64,000 nucleotides of DNA, taken from positions 12,011,915 to 12,075,914 of the forward strand of contig CAIIXF020000001.1 of NCBI GenBank assembly GCA_903813345.2. Direction: 5' to 3'. Position numbers and translations under genes: made by a program. Origin of the DNA: Owenia fusiformis. Lineage: Eukaryota > Annelida > Polychaeta > Sabellida > Oweniidae. Of this stretch, positions 33,488-44,657 are shown one piece after another (position 1 is the stretch's first letter; each line of letters opens with the position of its first letter). The notes under the pieces were generated by a model. The model did no database searches, was not told the origin of the DNA, and saw only the letters and a list, made by a program, of their open reading frames with translations.

Positions 33488-33513
33488 ATGGCTCTCCAGA
33501 CAGCTTTGAAAAG
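33488..33513 (+). CDS. Candidate first coding exon of a divergent gene
   Basis: ATG followed by GCTCTCCAGACAGC and a strong donor AAAAG|GTAAGTG. It encodes MALQTALK plus two bases of the next codon. The same frame is open upstream from 33296, so translation could start earlier. Joined to a candidate acceptor at 37160 it would continue RLQMFVIGEDQTLYD and stop soon after. I do not recognise this peptide. An alternative is that it is an upstream open frame of the gene at 38216. Confidence 0.35.
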
Positions 33514-35161
33514 GTAAGTGTTATTTTTTGCATGCATCCATGAAAATCAGATCATGAAGATACGATCATGTTCGGCCCCTAAGACAATGATAGATAGTAG
33601 CCTACCACTAGGCATGGTAATACATGGTTCTTAGTTCATGTGAAAGCATACTTTCAGATCCCATTTATGTTCAGTGGATTGTTGGCCTCAAAGTTCTTGA
33701 TACAAACCTACATGTAGAAATAAGGACGACAGTGCAATATTTCATTAAAAATACACTCCGCTTTTAGATGCAAAAAACTTGTTTATTTCAGATAAATTAG
33801 TTTTACGTGCAGTAAACCTGTTTGACCTTTAGTAATTAGCCATGACCACAAGACAGTCTATCAACCTGTACACTCCTGTAGAAGTTCCAGTTGTCTTGGC
33901 AATTTCTTTTAAGTTTCATCGATACACAACCTATTTGACTTCTACTGTAGTCATCATCTTCTTTGTATACTTGATTCTAAACTATTGGAAATTGGCTCCC
34001 TGTACCCACCCATGCTGTTTAACATAACATAACAGTGAATATAAATCAATAAAAAGTAATCCGAAACATCTGTTTTAAGTAGAATACTGCACAATACAAG
34101 TCCATATACTTGTGTTGTCGCGATTAATCGATACATCGCGATATACATCGCCAAAGCTGATTCTGGCGATGCATCGATGTCTGAAACAAAACATTGATGT
34201 TTTAAAAAAAAATTGATTTGTTAAGAATCGCCCTTTCTTATCTTATTTTGACGCATATAGCTTACCTTTTTTCATGTCTTTTTCATTTCATTTTCCAATG
34301 TTTTCTGATATTATTTCGCTAGTCGAAATGAACCATTAATCTAAAAAATGTATTTACTTTCATTTTACCGTTCCTAGAAGTTCCCGGATGTACCAGCATA
34401 CTCTTATTAATTTGTTCTGTTTGGTATTTTAGTGCATTAGCGTTCGGTATTTCAGTGCACTTTTCTCAAAATTTTTTCTTGACGATTAGGCCATAAGAAG
34501 TAGGTTATTTGTTTTGCGTCATGGCAAAATCCAAATCATGCAAGGGTACAAGGAAAACAAACACAAACTCAAGAAAAAACAAAAACTTGTTTAAGGGCAT
34601 ATAAAGGAATGACATGCCAATTTGCAGTGATTACAAACACATATCTTTACATCCTATACAATATATTTAAGCATAGCTATTATTCAAGGGTACAAAATAA
34701 GAAAATACAAAATGTATGCTAAAGTAATCAATAACACTGTCAATTTTGACGCACATCAAATGATCTGCCATTTCGTCCGATTCTGATTGAATGAAATGCG
34801 ATGGTATTTTCAAACCCTTGTAATTGCTATTTGGATGTGTTTGTTTTTTTCTGATTTACTCAAAATCGTGCAAGCAAGGGGACGCAAAACAGAGAATGTA
34901 CTTCTTATGGCCTTATGGCACATCGCGACAACACTACCATATACATGTACCTTTGTACCAAGGTTCATTAGTTTTTGCCATTGTCCAGTTGAAGTAATGT
35001 GAAATCTCTTGAAAATGGTTTGACGAAAATTGTACTACAACTGTTGATTCAGGTCAAAATCACAGATAGAAAATTATCCTTCTTACGATGACAGGCTCTG
35101 GTTGGCTTGGTAAATTCAGTGGTTTAAACTCAGAGAATGTAGCTTCAAGTTAGATGAATAC
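33514..35161. other. Probable intron or intergenic DNA
   Basis: No supported exon. Around 34113-34185 there is a cluster of ATCGAT, CGCGAT and CATCG words (including TGTCGCGATTAATCGAT) arranged as imperfect inverted repeats; such words resemble ends of some hAT elements, but I cannot define an element. A frame at 33842-34027 has a hydrophobic stretch but no splice or family support. Confidence 0.35.
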
Positions 35162-36912
35162 AAAGGCTGTCACTTTCACACCATGCAGACAGATCGCTAG
35201 CCTTGCCCAAGTCGGTATTTTTTTTACTAATCTGATCTTGAATTATTACCGCCTTGTACAATCCAATACATCTCCGCTGATATTGTGATGAGATATTCAA
35301 TGGTTTCGAGATTTCCATAATACGTACACTATCAGGGGTATCGCGAAACCTTATTGATTGACAGATCACGTGGACGACGCGACGTGTGTCTTCAGGCTGA
35401 TTGACCAATCAAAACGTTATCAGGTTGAGCTGCATAAACAAAGCAAACTTCCCGTCTACGACTTGAAATTGATCTGATCGAGTGTTTCTTTAGACTTGCA
35501 ATATCATTCATGAAAATATTATGTAATTAAATGTACATTGGAATGTAAGAGTCATTAATATAAATTAAATCATGCGATTCAATGTTGATTTAAAATTGAT
35601 TTCGCAATGAAAATGCACGATGAAAATGTAGCGGGTCATTGATCGAGTCGTCAATCAGTGATTCAATCTCAGCCTACATGTTCGATCATTTGAATTCAGC
35701 GATCGTTTCAAAGTTTATTGTTGAAATCTTATCACCTCCAGTTATCCAATCGATGCTCCGGCATCCACTAAACTCTGATTGATATTTATCTGATAAAATA
35801 TTTGTATTAAGTTTCATGATGAATTCGTGCAAGATTTGTTCGTGAAAAGTCCCGGTTCAAAGTGAAAAGTGTTCTTGTTTTTGACCGTGCATAATAATGA
35901 GCTGACGCTACTGGGCCGTCGTTGATTGGTCAAATGTTACCGACATCAACAAACTGTCGGTAAAGCATATGGCTTTCTCTTTGGTACAAGCCGGTCATAA
36001 TAGAAATCAAGATAAGTAAAAGAGACCGACTTGGGCAAGGTTAACAGATCGCCTAAAATTGCATTCGTATGATGTGAGACCCGACATTCACCGGGAAAGT
36101 AGAAACATTTTGTCACCCATGATGCAGATTAATTTTTTACTGCTTAATAAATGATGAATGACAGTCATATTAAGTTCTATATGTTTGAGAATAGCATGTC
36201 GTCTTGATATTGCAAGGTAACTCGTTCGAAAAATGATGACGGTGATTGAAATGATGATGTAAAGATAAAATGCAACTAAATATTTGTAAATTTCTTTGAA
36301 AAACTAAGAAAATCTCATATTGAATTTTCCAAAACAGGAAAAACATGTATAAATATTAAGGCATGAAGGTCCGATTCCCCCTGTTATCATTAACATTGGT
36401 CTCGTATAAGTCATACAATTGATATTTGAAACCCAAATATTATTCAAACTTATGATAGGACATAAGTATGATGTGTACTTCAATGTAATATTAATCATAC
36501 TGATAACCGATCATAAGTTCGAATGATAGTTGTATGAGACCAATGTTGATGCTACCAGGGGGAATCTGACCTACAGGCCTTACTTTTTATATATGTTATG
36601 TGCTGGTGTGAAAAATTTGATATGTGATGTATATTTCTTAGTTTTTCAAAGAAATCTACAAATGTTTCATTACGGTTTTATCTTTACATCGTAAGTACGA
36701 TCACCGTCATCACTTGAAATATCAAGACTTCATGCTATTCTCATACTTATAGAACTTAATATGACTGTCATTCATCATTTATTAAGCAGTAAAAAATTAA
36801 TTTGGTTCATGGGTGACAAAATTTTTCTACTTTCCTGGTGAATGTTGAGTCTCGCATCATACGAATGTAATTGTTGGCGATCTGTCTTCATGGGGTGCAC
36901 TTTGTTTGGTCT
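35162..36912. mobile_element. Compound foldback element
   Basis: Three nested inverted repeats share the word ACAGATCGC. (1) The outermost ends, 35162-35197 and about 36877-36912, carry inverted CACTTT...CCATGnAGACAGATCGC sequences. (2) 35187-35260 is inverted at 35983-36053, with GCCTTGCCCAAGTCGG and its complement. (3) 36044-36425 and 36505-36886 are two long arms, about 380 bp each, forming an 840-bp palindrome around an 80-bp centre. No coding capacity. The layout fits a foldback element, or one TIR element inserted at the end of another. Confidence 0.75.
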
Positions 36913-38164
36913 CTGTAATTGACAGATCTATGTATATGTGCTGCCATCTTTACAACCAGCAGAATCATAATTCTTTCAAGATTTAAAACTTTGTAATGAA
37001 CAAGAGGCAAACTCTGATTCAGCATCTAATCAAAATATATTGTCAATTTCTTCAAGGAAAATACACTTTTATTAGTGTAATGTATATGTACATGTCTATG
37101 TATTAAACAGCAATATCAGTTAGCTTCTGAATAGCAATTTGCTTCTTGATTTGTTGCAGGTTGCAAATGTTTGTTATTGGTGAAGATCAGACCCTGTATG
37201 ATATATGTATAATATCTAAGGAATGAATAAGGATAGGCCATTCAATACGGTGAAATTCAGCAGGAGTTGGACAGAATGTCAGTATAAAGCATGAACTGAA
37301 AGTGAGTGCATTTGTACTGACATACTGTCCACCGAGTATGATGTCACAGAGTGTGATGTCCCAGATGTGTTGTCACAATACAATTCAGATTCCTGGATGT
37401 GCATAATACACGATTGTTCATGTATGGAGAATTAGAGAAAGGCTATGCTGCATTCTGATTGGTTGAGAAACTCACTTAGAGAATGGTCATGTTTGACTAT
37501 TATATAATATACATACCCCCTCAAAGTGAAAAATATGCCAGGTACTTATGGAAGCATAAAATTCAGTGAATGACATGCATTTTGATTTGGAAGGTGAATT
37601 TTTTTATTGACCATATTCCCAGTATTGTGGTTGGTCAAGGGTAGATTGAAAAATTATGTCTAATTCAAATATTAGAAAGGGTAGTCAATAATTCAATGTA
37701 GAATCCAAATAAACCCATAACATATCGAAACGGTTTTTATTTTCATTAAGGAAGTGAGTTCCATGACAGTATGTTAACTGTAATAATATTCTTGCATGTC
37801 AGAATGAAAGTATCAATTATGATATTTATGACCTTGACGTAAATAAGTTGTTATGATGTTGAACCAATCAGTGTATGTTTTTTCACCAAAATAAAAAGTA
37901 TGTATCCAGTAACATTCTGTCTAATCCATGAAATTAAATAGAATATATTTTAATTAAGAACTTAAGCCTTTTAAGGTTAATTTCTTATTGATATGTGTGA
38001 AAGACCAACCATATAAAATCAAATATAGCATTCAGAAGAACTGTTTGAATGCTATTAATTCATTGTAAGTGTGTAAGCCCATTGACATTCTATAAATATT
38101 TTTATTGAGAGTGACTTACAATAGAAGGTAAAATTTTAGTAAAGTAAATTAGAATCATTTTTAG
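36913..38164. other. Non-coding stretch before the 38.2-kb gene
   Basis: A good acceptor (GATTTGTTGCAG) ends at 37159 and another (CATTTTTAG) at 38164; the second could start the exon containing the ATG at 38216. Otherwise no supported feature. Confidence 0.35.
37160..37214 (+). other. Weak candidate exon after strong acceptor
   Basis: After the acceptor TTTGTTGCAG the sequence reads, in phase with the candidate exon at 33488-33513, RLQMFVIGEDQTLYDICII. Either TGTATAAT at about 37204 is a donor, or the frame stops about ten codons later. Speculative, since no family match supports it. Confidence 0.15.
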
Positions 38165-38215
38165 GACTTCACATACTGTATATTGAATACTGTGATATTC
38201 ATGTAATGAACAAAA

Positions 38216-38929
38216 ATGGCAAGATTTTATTTGAAACAATATTGGACAACTTTCATGGTGTTGAGTCTCTGGCTATTATGGACTATGCTTCATTCAGCTG
38301 TTGATAAGTGTGTTGCTAATAATCCATCAACTCACTTGATTGGTGAAATAAAATTAGATGAGATCTTTAGAAAAGACATGAAAAGATGGGACTCTAAAAA
38401 GCATGAATCTGTTAACCACTCTAAACAAATAGACACTGAATTGGCACCAACGTTTGGACAATATCTGACAAGTCTGAAGAAACGTAAAAGAAAACCAACT
38501 GCAACTAAAACCAAGAAGAGGATGAGTCAGAAAGGAAAGGATTTTAATGGAGATAGTAGAACAAAGAATAAAATTATTCAGATGAGTGGTCAGAATCATA
38601 TTGAATCACTAAAAAAACACTCAAATCATGAAGGATATCATAACGAAATAGACCTTAATGATAAGACTCAGAAAGTTTCGAAAAAGAGAATTATCAAATT
38701 TGCAAATAAGTATCCTAACAATCTTTTGGAAGATCCCATAGATCCCAAAGGTAATGAAGGCACATATCAAGTAGACTTTCCAATGGATGTTGATGATAAT
38801 GTTGATGATAAGGATGATGATGCTTTGCTTGGTGAACTTGAGATAGACCTTGACTTTGAAGGAGTTGTTGCGTTGCATGAATTTCAGTCGTACAAGTACA
38901 TGTATGTGCCAGAGCTAGAAGAGGAATGA
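38216..38929 (+). CDS. Unrecognised secreted protein, charged, 237 residues
   Basis: A single uninterrupted frame from an ATG with A-rich context to TGA. Residues 1-28 look like a signal peptide (hydrophobic core FMVLSLWLLWTML, likely cut after HSA). The rest has one cysteine (C32), a very basic segment (about 86-120, with dibasic clusters KKRKRK at 88-93 and KKR at 100-102 and 156-158) and an acidic segment (DVDDNVDDKDDD, 191-202) before a tyrosine-containing end. Clusters of basic residues could be convertase sites, as in a prohormone, but no peptide with an amidation signal is evident. I do not recognise the family. An acceptor at 38164 suggests a preceding 5' UTR intron. The length, signal peptide and biased composition favour a real gene. 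Confidence 0.65.
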   Translation: MARFYLKQYWTTFMVLSLWLLWTMLHSAVDKCVANNPSTHLIGEIKLDEIFRKDMKRWDSKKHESVNHSKQIDTELAPTFGQYLTSLKKRKRKPTATKTKKRMSQKGKDFNGDSRTKNKIIQMSGQNHIESLKKHSNHEGYHNEIDLNDKTQKVSKKRIIKFANKYPNNLLEDPIDPKGNEGTYQVDFPMDVDDNVDDKDDDALLGELEIDLDFEGVVALHEFQSYKYMYVPELEEE

Positions 38930-40483
38930 AAGTGAACAAGTGAAAAAAATTAAGAATTGAAGATGATAAAATATTCTGTTATGCTTGTCCATTTACTTGT
39001 ATGTAATTGACAATTAAAACTTTATTCATTCTTTCATGAGACAATTTTGGTTCCCAAGAAAAACAGAATAATTAATTTGGAGATAGGTTCCGTAGTTAAG
39101 CCACCGACTCGAAGATAAACACAACAGTTAGGATGGATGTTAAAATGGACTTGAATAAATTTTTACCATTTAATTGATATACAAAATAAGATAGAGACTA
39201 AAATTACGAATCATACCAAAAAGGTTTTATATCCTAGCTATTAAGGTATATTAACAATAAAATATAGATGGAAACCTACCTGAGAGGGTATTGATTGTTT
39301 TTTTCACAACATCTCTAGTATCAGATCAAAGTTTTATAGATGGCGGCATATATGTCCCTATTCGTCATGAGGAATTGTGGATTGTGACATAATTAATCAA
39401 ATGATTTTAATTTCCTGTTAAAATAACACAGTGAGGAAACATTTTATCAGGTGGAAATTGACTAACTAAAGTAATTTAGAGTATGGTTCATTTTGTTAAT
39501 GTCATGAACAGTCGTATCAGAACTAGCCTTTCTGTACTCCTTATTGAGGATCCGATTACCATACATGTAGTTACCTTTTTGCATAGAAAAAGATGCATGA
39601 TTTAATTTCTCAAAACAGAGATGTATCAACCTTCTCGAAAGCAAAATAATACAAATATTTAGTCCAATAACACCTTAGTGCTTTTTGAAAAAATGCTTCA
39701 AGCAGATTATTACAGGCTCATTAGAGATCATATTCACACGCTCGTTCTTGTCTCCGAACAATGGGAGCCGAGTGAGTGAAGATGAATAGAAATAACTTTG
39801 GAACCATTCTGTCCAATATAAAACTAACATAAGATCTTCTTGAAACTTTTATAATATTGTTTATTTATTTTAAATCATTTGTGATTATTTATTTATTTAC
39901 ATGTAGCAATTGAAAATTATCTACCATACATGCATATCTCATGACCAATTTATATAATGCAATTAAATTATTTTTCAGTAATTCTCAAAGGTACATCTTG
40001 ATGAGCTTTCTAGACTTCTAACTCAGATGATGCTTTTTTAACTTAATTAAAACAATAATACAACTCCTTGTAGGTTTAGGGTTGAAAAGGGTGATATAGC
40101 CTAATGCATAGACTCATGAGTTTGAAGAAAGGCACATTACCTTTCCAACTGATTTTGTCTTCTCGAGGCTGTGTACTAGACTCAGTATATGCAATAAAAG
40201 AGTTCCATTTATATAATGTACATGTATTACATGTATTTTATTTATAATTAAGATCCCAGCAGGTCATTTGATAATTTAACTGAAAAAACATTGTATGAAC
40301 CAACCCTTTTCTTTTGCTCTAAAAATGCAAAGAAATAGTTGAAATAAAAGAAAACAGGTTTGACCAGGGAGAATTTTGATTGACCTGGTAGGCACAACTA
40401 AACAGACAAATAATTTGTAAGGGACTAACTGGCACATTTATGAACCATTCTTGTGCACAGACCCTAAAATGTGATATCATAAT
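38930..40483. other. Downstream non-coding stretch
   Basis: AATAAA-type words near 39150 and 39254 could end the transcript from 38216. No other feature is supported before the TIR element at 40489. Confidence 0.35.
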
Positions 40484-40488
40484 TAACT

Positions 40489-41650
40489 CACACTACCCTA
40501 CCTCGATCACGCATGCGCGAATTTTTTGGCTTTCAATCGGGTCGCTTTTGAGTATATCGACTGCTTACTCAAAAGGTTAATACGTTTGGTGCTCGGAGTG
40601 AGTCAATATTGCTATTCGCTACACTTCAGTGGTGCAATAGTGAAGTCGATGTTCCAAGTTATATGATAGTTATAGAAAGAATGAAAATAATATCGTTTTA
40701 AATTTTAAAATATTTGATATGTCATAGTACACGGTACACAGTTGCAAAAGTTGATCAATACAGGGTACAAGGAATGTAAATTGTTCAATAGTACAGGGAG
40801 CGAGAAAGTAAGCTGATTATACAGACATACTATGTCCCGACCTCATGTACATTTACGTTGCAAACAGTGAAAGTAATGCTAAAAAGGCCGCCTGTTGATG
40901 CTTTGGGGTGTCATCAATTGTTATTCAATCCAAATAAAGTAAACATTATTTTGTAGATTTTGACACGGGCTTTCAGGTCGTATGCATTTTAGTCATAAAA
41001 TTAACAAGAACGCTAGATTATACGTGTTACTAAGGTATCAAATTGAAATAAAATAACGAAATTAAATATTAAGACGTTAATGATAAATGACTATCCGCTA
41101 TCAGTATTAATGACTATCCGCTACTCAGAATAATTAAAATTGCCTGAACTGCATGTGCAGAATCTTTCTATATAACCCCTTGAATGATATAATTCACTAC
41201 CGTCCTCAAAAACCGATCATTTAAAACGTTTTGTTCAAATTCACAAAAATACAGTTGAATAACATACTAGAAAACGTATCCACCTATAACACGATGACAC
41301 GCAGTTTAAATAATAGTTAATTGGGTTTTTTGTTACATATCAATGTAACATTTTCGAAGGGAAACTTACATGCTCCCTGTACGTTGACAGATTTACTGAA
41401 ATGTATCGTGTATTGCATTCGAGTTTTGCTTCACTGCGCCCACTATTATCTATCTTTGCCTATAGTGGTCTTTTGCCAACAATATTCTAAAAACTGCTTG
41501 ATGAATCAATTCTATATCTGATAGAACACTAGAAATAAATGTAAAATGTATTTTACGTTCAGAAATATGGAATTAAACCCACGTCCTCCATTTGCAACTT
41601 AGCTGTACCCTGTCTCCATTTTAAACGTGGTCACGTGGTAGGGTAGTGTG
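40489..41650. mobile_element. 1.16-kb DNA transposon with CAC-type ends and 5-bp duplication
   Basis: Perfect 14-bp TIRs, CACACTACCCTACC at 40489-40502 and its inverse at 41637-41650, flanked by exact 5-bp duplications TAACT (40484-40488 and 41651-41655). The interior is 1.1 kb without a transposase; it has CpG-containing ends (ACGCATGCGCG; ACGTGGTCACGTGG). A CAC start plus a 5-bp duplication is the pattern of Transib/ProtoRAG elements, but some hAT groups also make 5-bp duplications, so the class is open. An open frame at 41321-41521 lies inside and shows no transposase motif. Confidence 0.85.
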
Positions 41651-41655
41651 TAACT

Positions 41656-42562
41656 GTATCATACCCATGAATTGAGGGGTTGCTTCCATTTGAGGGATTT
41701 CTTGTAGTTGTGCCTAAGCTTTACTTTCATTAATGAATGATGTTTTTGGGGCCCTGTTATTACTATGGTTACTAATGTTTTATTCCATGGATTAATTAAT
41801 TCTGACTCAACAATTTCTCATGTCAAGGATAAAATGGTATAAACACGCAATATGCAATTTTTATTATTTCATTGTTATTGGTTATTTATACGCAGTATCT
41901 ATGTATACACCATGACAGACCTGTTATATCTCTTGCAATAACCATAAATGTCATTTCATGATACTTGATATCTTCATTTTATAGCGTTACATTCTGTTCT
42001 GAACCTCAACTTTGGCTGTTTTAGTCATGTTTTTGTTATTTAACTTTAAAGAGAGAATCAGATTTAGTGAGCATGCTAAACAAAAAATTTTCAATTTTGG
42101 TAAAACCCAAAGTGCCTAAATATGACAAATTTTCAATTTACATAAATTATGTTTCGAAAAGTGTGTAATTTTTGTGCATGTTGTGACTAAATCAAAATGA
42201 AATCAAACTCTGTATATTGATACAGCAATATCATTATAGCAAAAGCAAGGAAATGAAAAATGCCCTGGTAGTTGTATACGATACAGGCAATATTATTTAT
42301 AACTTTTATTGACATATTGTATCATATCATGATAACATTAGTCAAAATCCTGTTATCATGATATATTTTGTACTTTAGTCTTTTGTATTATGTCTTGATT
42401 TGTTATTAACATTGATCCTATGATGATTTACTAACTATTTGCTTTGTTCTGATGAGTCTGGATCTTAGTGATTAGAGCTTATATACAGTGTATATATAAT
42501 CTGAATTTACATGAACATTATCCTATATCAGTATTTGGCACTGTGTCACTTAGAAATTTCAG
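41656..42562. other. Non-coding stretch
   Basis: AT-rich, no supported feature. Confidence 0.4.
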
Positions 42563-42682
42563 TTAGGGTGAAAACAATGTGAAACTAATCGGAAAATTTA
42601 TGGTTCACTAATAGAGTAACCGGGTCTCTATGAAAAAAGTCCTATCCCTTCTCTCACATTAGTTTCATATTACCCTTCATAT
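42563..42682. repeat. Short imperfect inverted repeat
   Basis: AGGGTGAAAACAATGTGAAACTAAT near the left end is mirrored imperfectly by ATTAGTTTCATATTACCCTTC at the right end. About 120 bp, non-coding; possibly a small decayed TIR element. Confidence 0.45.
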
Positions 42683-42840
42683 TTTTAACAGAGAAACTCT
42701 ATAGAGGTTTTGGAATAATCTGCTGTTAAGTATAAGTAATAATGAGTTTGTCTAATAATATATATAAAATCTTTTATACAAAATGATGTATATTTGGCAC
42801 AGTCTGTATGGATACACTGAACAAAATCTTACTCATACAA

Positions 42841-43181
42841 TTGAAAATTTAGTCACATAGCTCTCCCTGTTAAAGAGGGATATGTCGATTATGATGTTTT
42901 TAGTAACAGTGCATGTCTCTTAACAGAAGCTCAAGTAAAGTGGTTTCTGTGTCATACAAGGATTTCAATGATGTCTTGTTTCTATGACACAATCATGTAC
43001 ATTTTATTAGACCTATAAATAATCAAATTGAAAATAAAATGAAATCTGTATTATATATCACAAAAACTCCAGAAACCACTTTATTTGAGCTTCTGTTAAG
43101 AGACATGCACTGATACTAAAAACATAATAATCAACATATCCCTCTTGAACAGGCAGAGCTATGTGACTAAATTTTCAATTT
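42841..43181. mobile_element. Foldback element, two arms of about 110 bp
   Basis: The arm at 42841-42950 (starting TTGAAAATTTAGTCACATAG, containing ACAGAAGCTCAAGTAAAGTGG) is inverted at 43070-43180 with a few mismatches, around a 120-bp AT-rich centre. No coding capacity. Target duplications are not evident. Transcripts through it would form a long hairpin. Confidence 0.75.
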
Positions 43182-43977
43182 TAGATATCTTCTTAGTCTT
43201 GAAACAAATAAAGATTTTTCATTTTGAATTATTTTTCATTTACATTAGTTTGACATCAGTCAGTGCCCCTCCAGTATCTATGCTATGCCTCAGTGGCAAT
43301 CTCCTTAAGTGATTGATCTGTGAGTTGTTTCCTATAACGTGGATGTAACCCTAGTATCTTATTCTATTTTTGTAGTCAGTGTGAGGTTAAATAACTCATT
43401 CTCTATTGTGCGAATTGATTTATAGTGCCTGCCAGTTTATCAGCATGGGAGCTTTATAATTTAATGTACTCTGATTATAGTTGATCTGTTTCCAAATACT
43501 GTAACATTAAAAAGTCGTTTCGGAACATCAAGGCTGAGTAAAAAATTAATTACAGGATATAGATGACTTTAATATAATACATACAGTACAATAAAATGAT
43601 ACATTATTGAACAATCATCATATATTATTTATTTTGTGACAATGTAATGTGACTAAGTATTTTTCAAAAGGTATAGGCTATGCTGAGTGCCATAGACTTT
43701 TTCTGACTTTGGTTAAAATAAGCTTGTACTTACTTATATGATTCCTAAATATGCTTTAATTTTTTAACAAAATGAGGTAATTCATCAACAATACACTGAA
43801 AAGGTATTCTTGTGAGATATCTAGAATTTTTTCTTGAAGGTGCTCATTGAACTCAAACGAGCTTTATGTTAACTCATCGTGCCATGGAATAATAATTTCT
43901 ATTTTCTAGCTTATACGTCAATTATTATAGAAGTTAGACCAATCTGACATCCTTGTTTAGTGTACTTTAAGTTTACT
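43182..43977. other. Non-coding stretch
   Basis: No supported feature; on the minus strand it would be the 3' flank or UTR of the gene at 44028-44999. Confidence 0.35.
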
Positions 43978-44016
43978 CATGGGCTTTCGCGAAAGCTTTC
44001 TCTTGAAAGCCCATGG
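43978..44016. mobile_element. Miniature hairpin, TGGGCTTTC family
   Basis: CATGGGCTTTCGCGAAAGC followed by TTTCTCTTGAAAGCCCATGG. The outer stem is the same as in the 28-bp insertion at 21684-21711, with an extra inner palindrome (CTTTCGCGAAAG). It lies 11 nt past the stop codon at 44028, in the likely 3' UTR. Flanks share only GTTTA, so a duplication is uncertain. Confidence 0.55.
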
Positions 44017-44027
44017 TTTAATGCATG

Positions 44028-44657
44028 TCATAATAGTTTTTCTTGAACCGCATGATGCTCGAATATAGGAGAGTTTCCTTCAGATTTATCTTCATCAGAA
44101 TCAGCCTCGATCCAAGGTATATTAATCAAAGTATCTGTAAAATCTTTGGGCTGATCCTGCATACATAGTACCTCATCAGATATGGTCATTCGGGAACTAC
44201 AAGGCAATATAGATGTTTCTTGTAAATCTGATATGCTACATTTATCATTTATACTGCCGTTGCAACTAAAATTGGTATCACTTAAGATTTTATCAATGAT
44301 AGATATTGATATTATCCTCCTATTTTGGTTTCCTTTTTTGAGAGTACTTGGTATATATGATGTTATATTTTGATTTTGATATCGTTGAGTCGCTTTAAGG
44401 GATTCAAGACCTGAGTCGACAGATTCGCTGTACGATTTATGAAGTCTCGTGTTATTTACTACTGTTTGCCTTGATCCTCTGTCATCCTTAATGCTGAGGG
44501 ATATTGTTCTGGGTACTACATGCATACCAATGGGTGTTAGGAGCTGCTCCTCTCTATCCATGTGGTCAGTTCTCACATACTGTAAGGCCTTCTGTGTTGG
44601 GTATTGGATCATTGTAACAAATGTATCATTCTTTGAGACACATTGTCTGGCCTGTTG
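44028..44657 (-). CDS. Second part of membrane-protein frame, beyond an in-frame TGA
   Basis: Continues in the same frame after the TGA at 44660-44658: 15 open codons (QQARQCVSKNDTFVT), then MIQYPTQ and 187 further residues to a stop. The composition is protein-like: Ser/Thr-rich, with SESVDSGLESL (near residue 40 of the ATG-started part), NRRIISISIIDKIL and an acidic C-terminus (EADSDEDKSEG). It reads as the distal part of the cytoplasmic tail of the protein starting at 44999. Alternatives are a separate cistron with an undetected exon, a recent nonsense mutation or a sequence error. No known domain recognised. Confidence 0.55.
   Translation of the reverse strand, partial: QQARQCVSKNDTFVTMIQYPTQKALQYVRTDHMDREEQLLTPIGMHVVPRTISLSIKDDRGSRQTVVNNTRLHKSYSESVDSGLESLKATQRYQNQNITSYIPSTLKKGNQNRRIISISIIDKILSDTNFSCNGSINDKCSISDLQETSILPCSSRMTISDEVLCMQDQPKDFTDTLINIPWIEADSDEDKSEGNSPIFEHHAVQEKLL

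Noticed and set aside
33842-34027. Plus-strand frame with a hydrophobic segment resembling a membrane helix
   Set aside because: No acceptor or donor in phase, no relation to the small membrane proteins at 44-46 kb.
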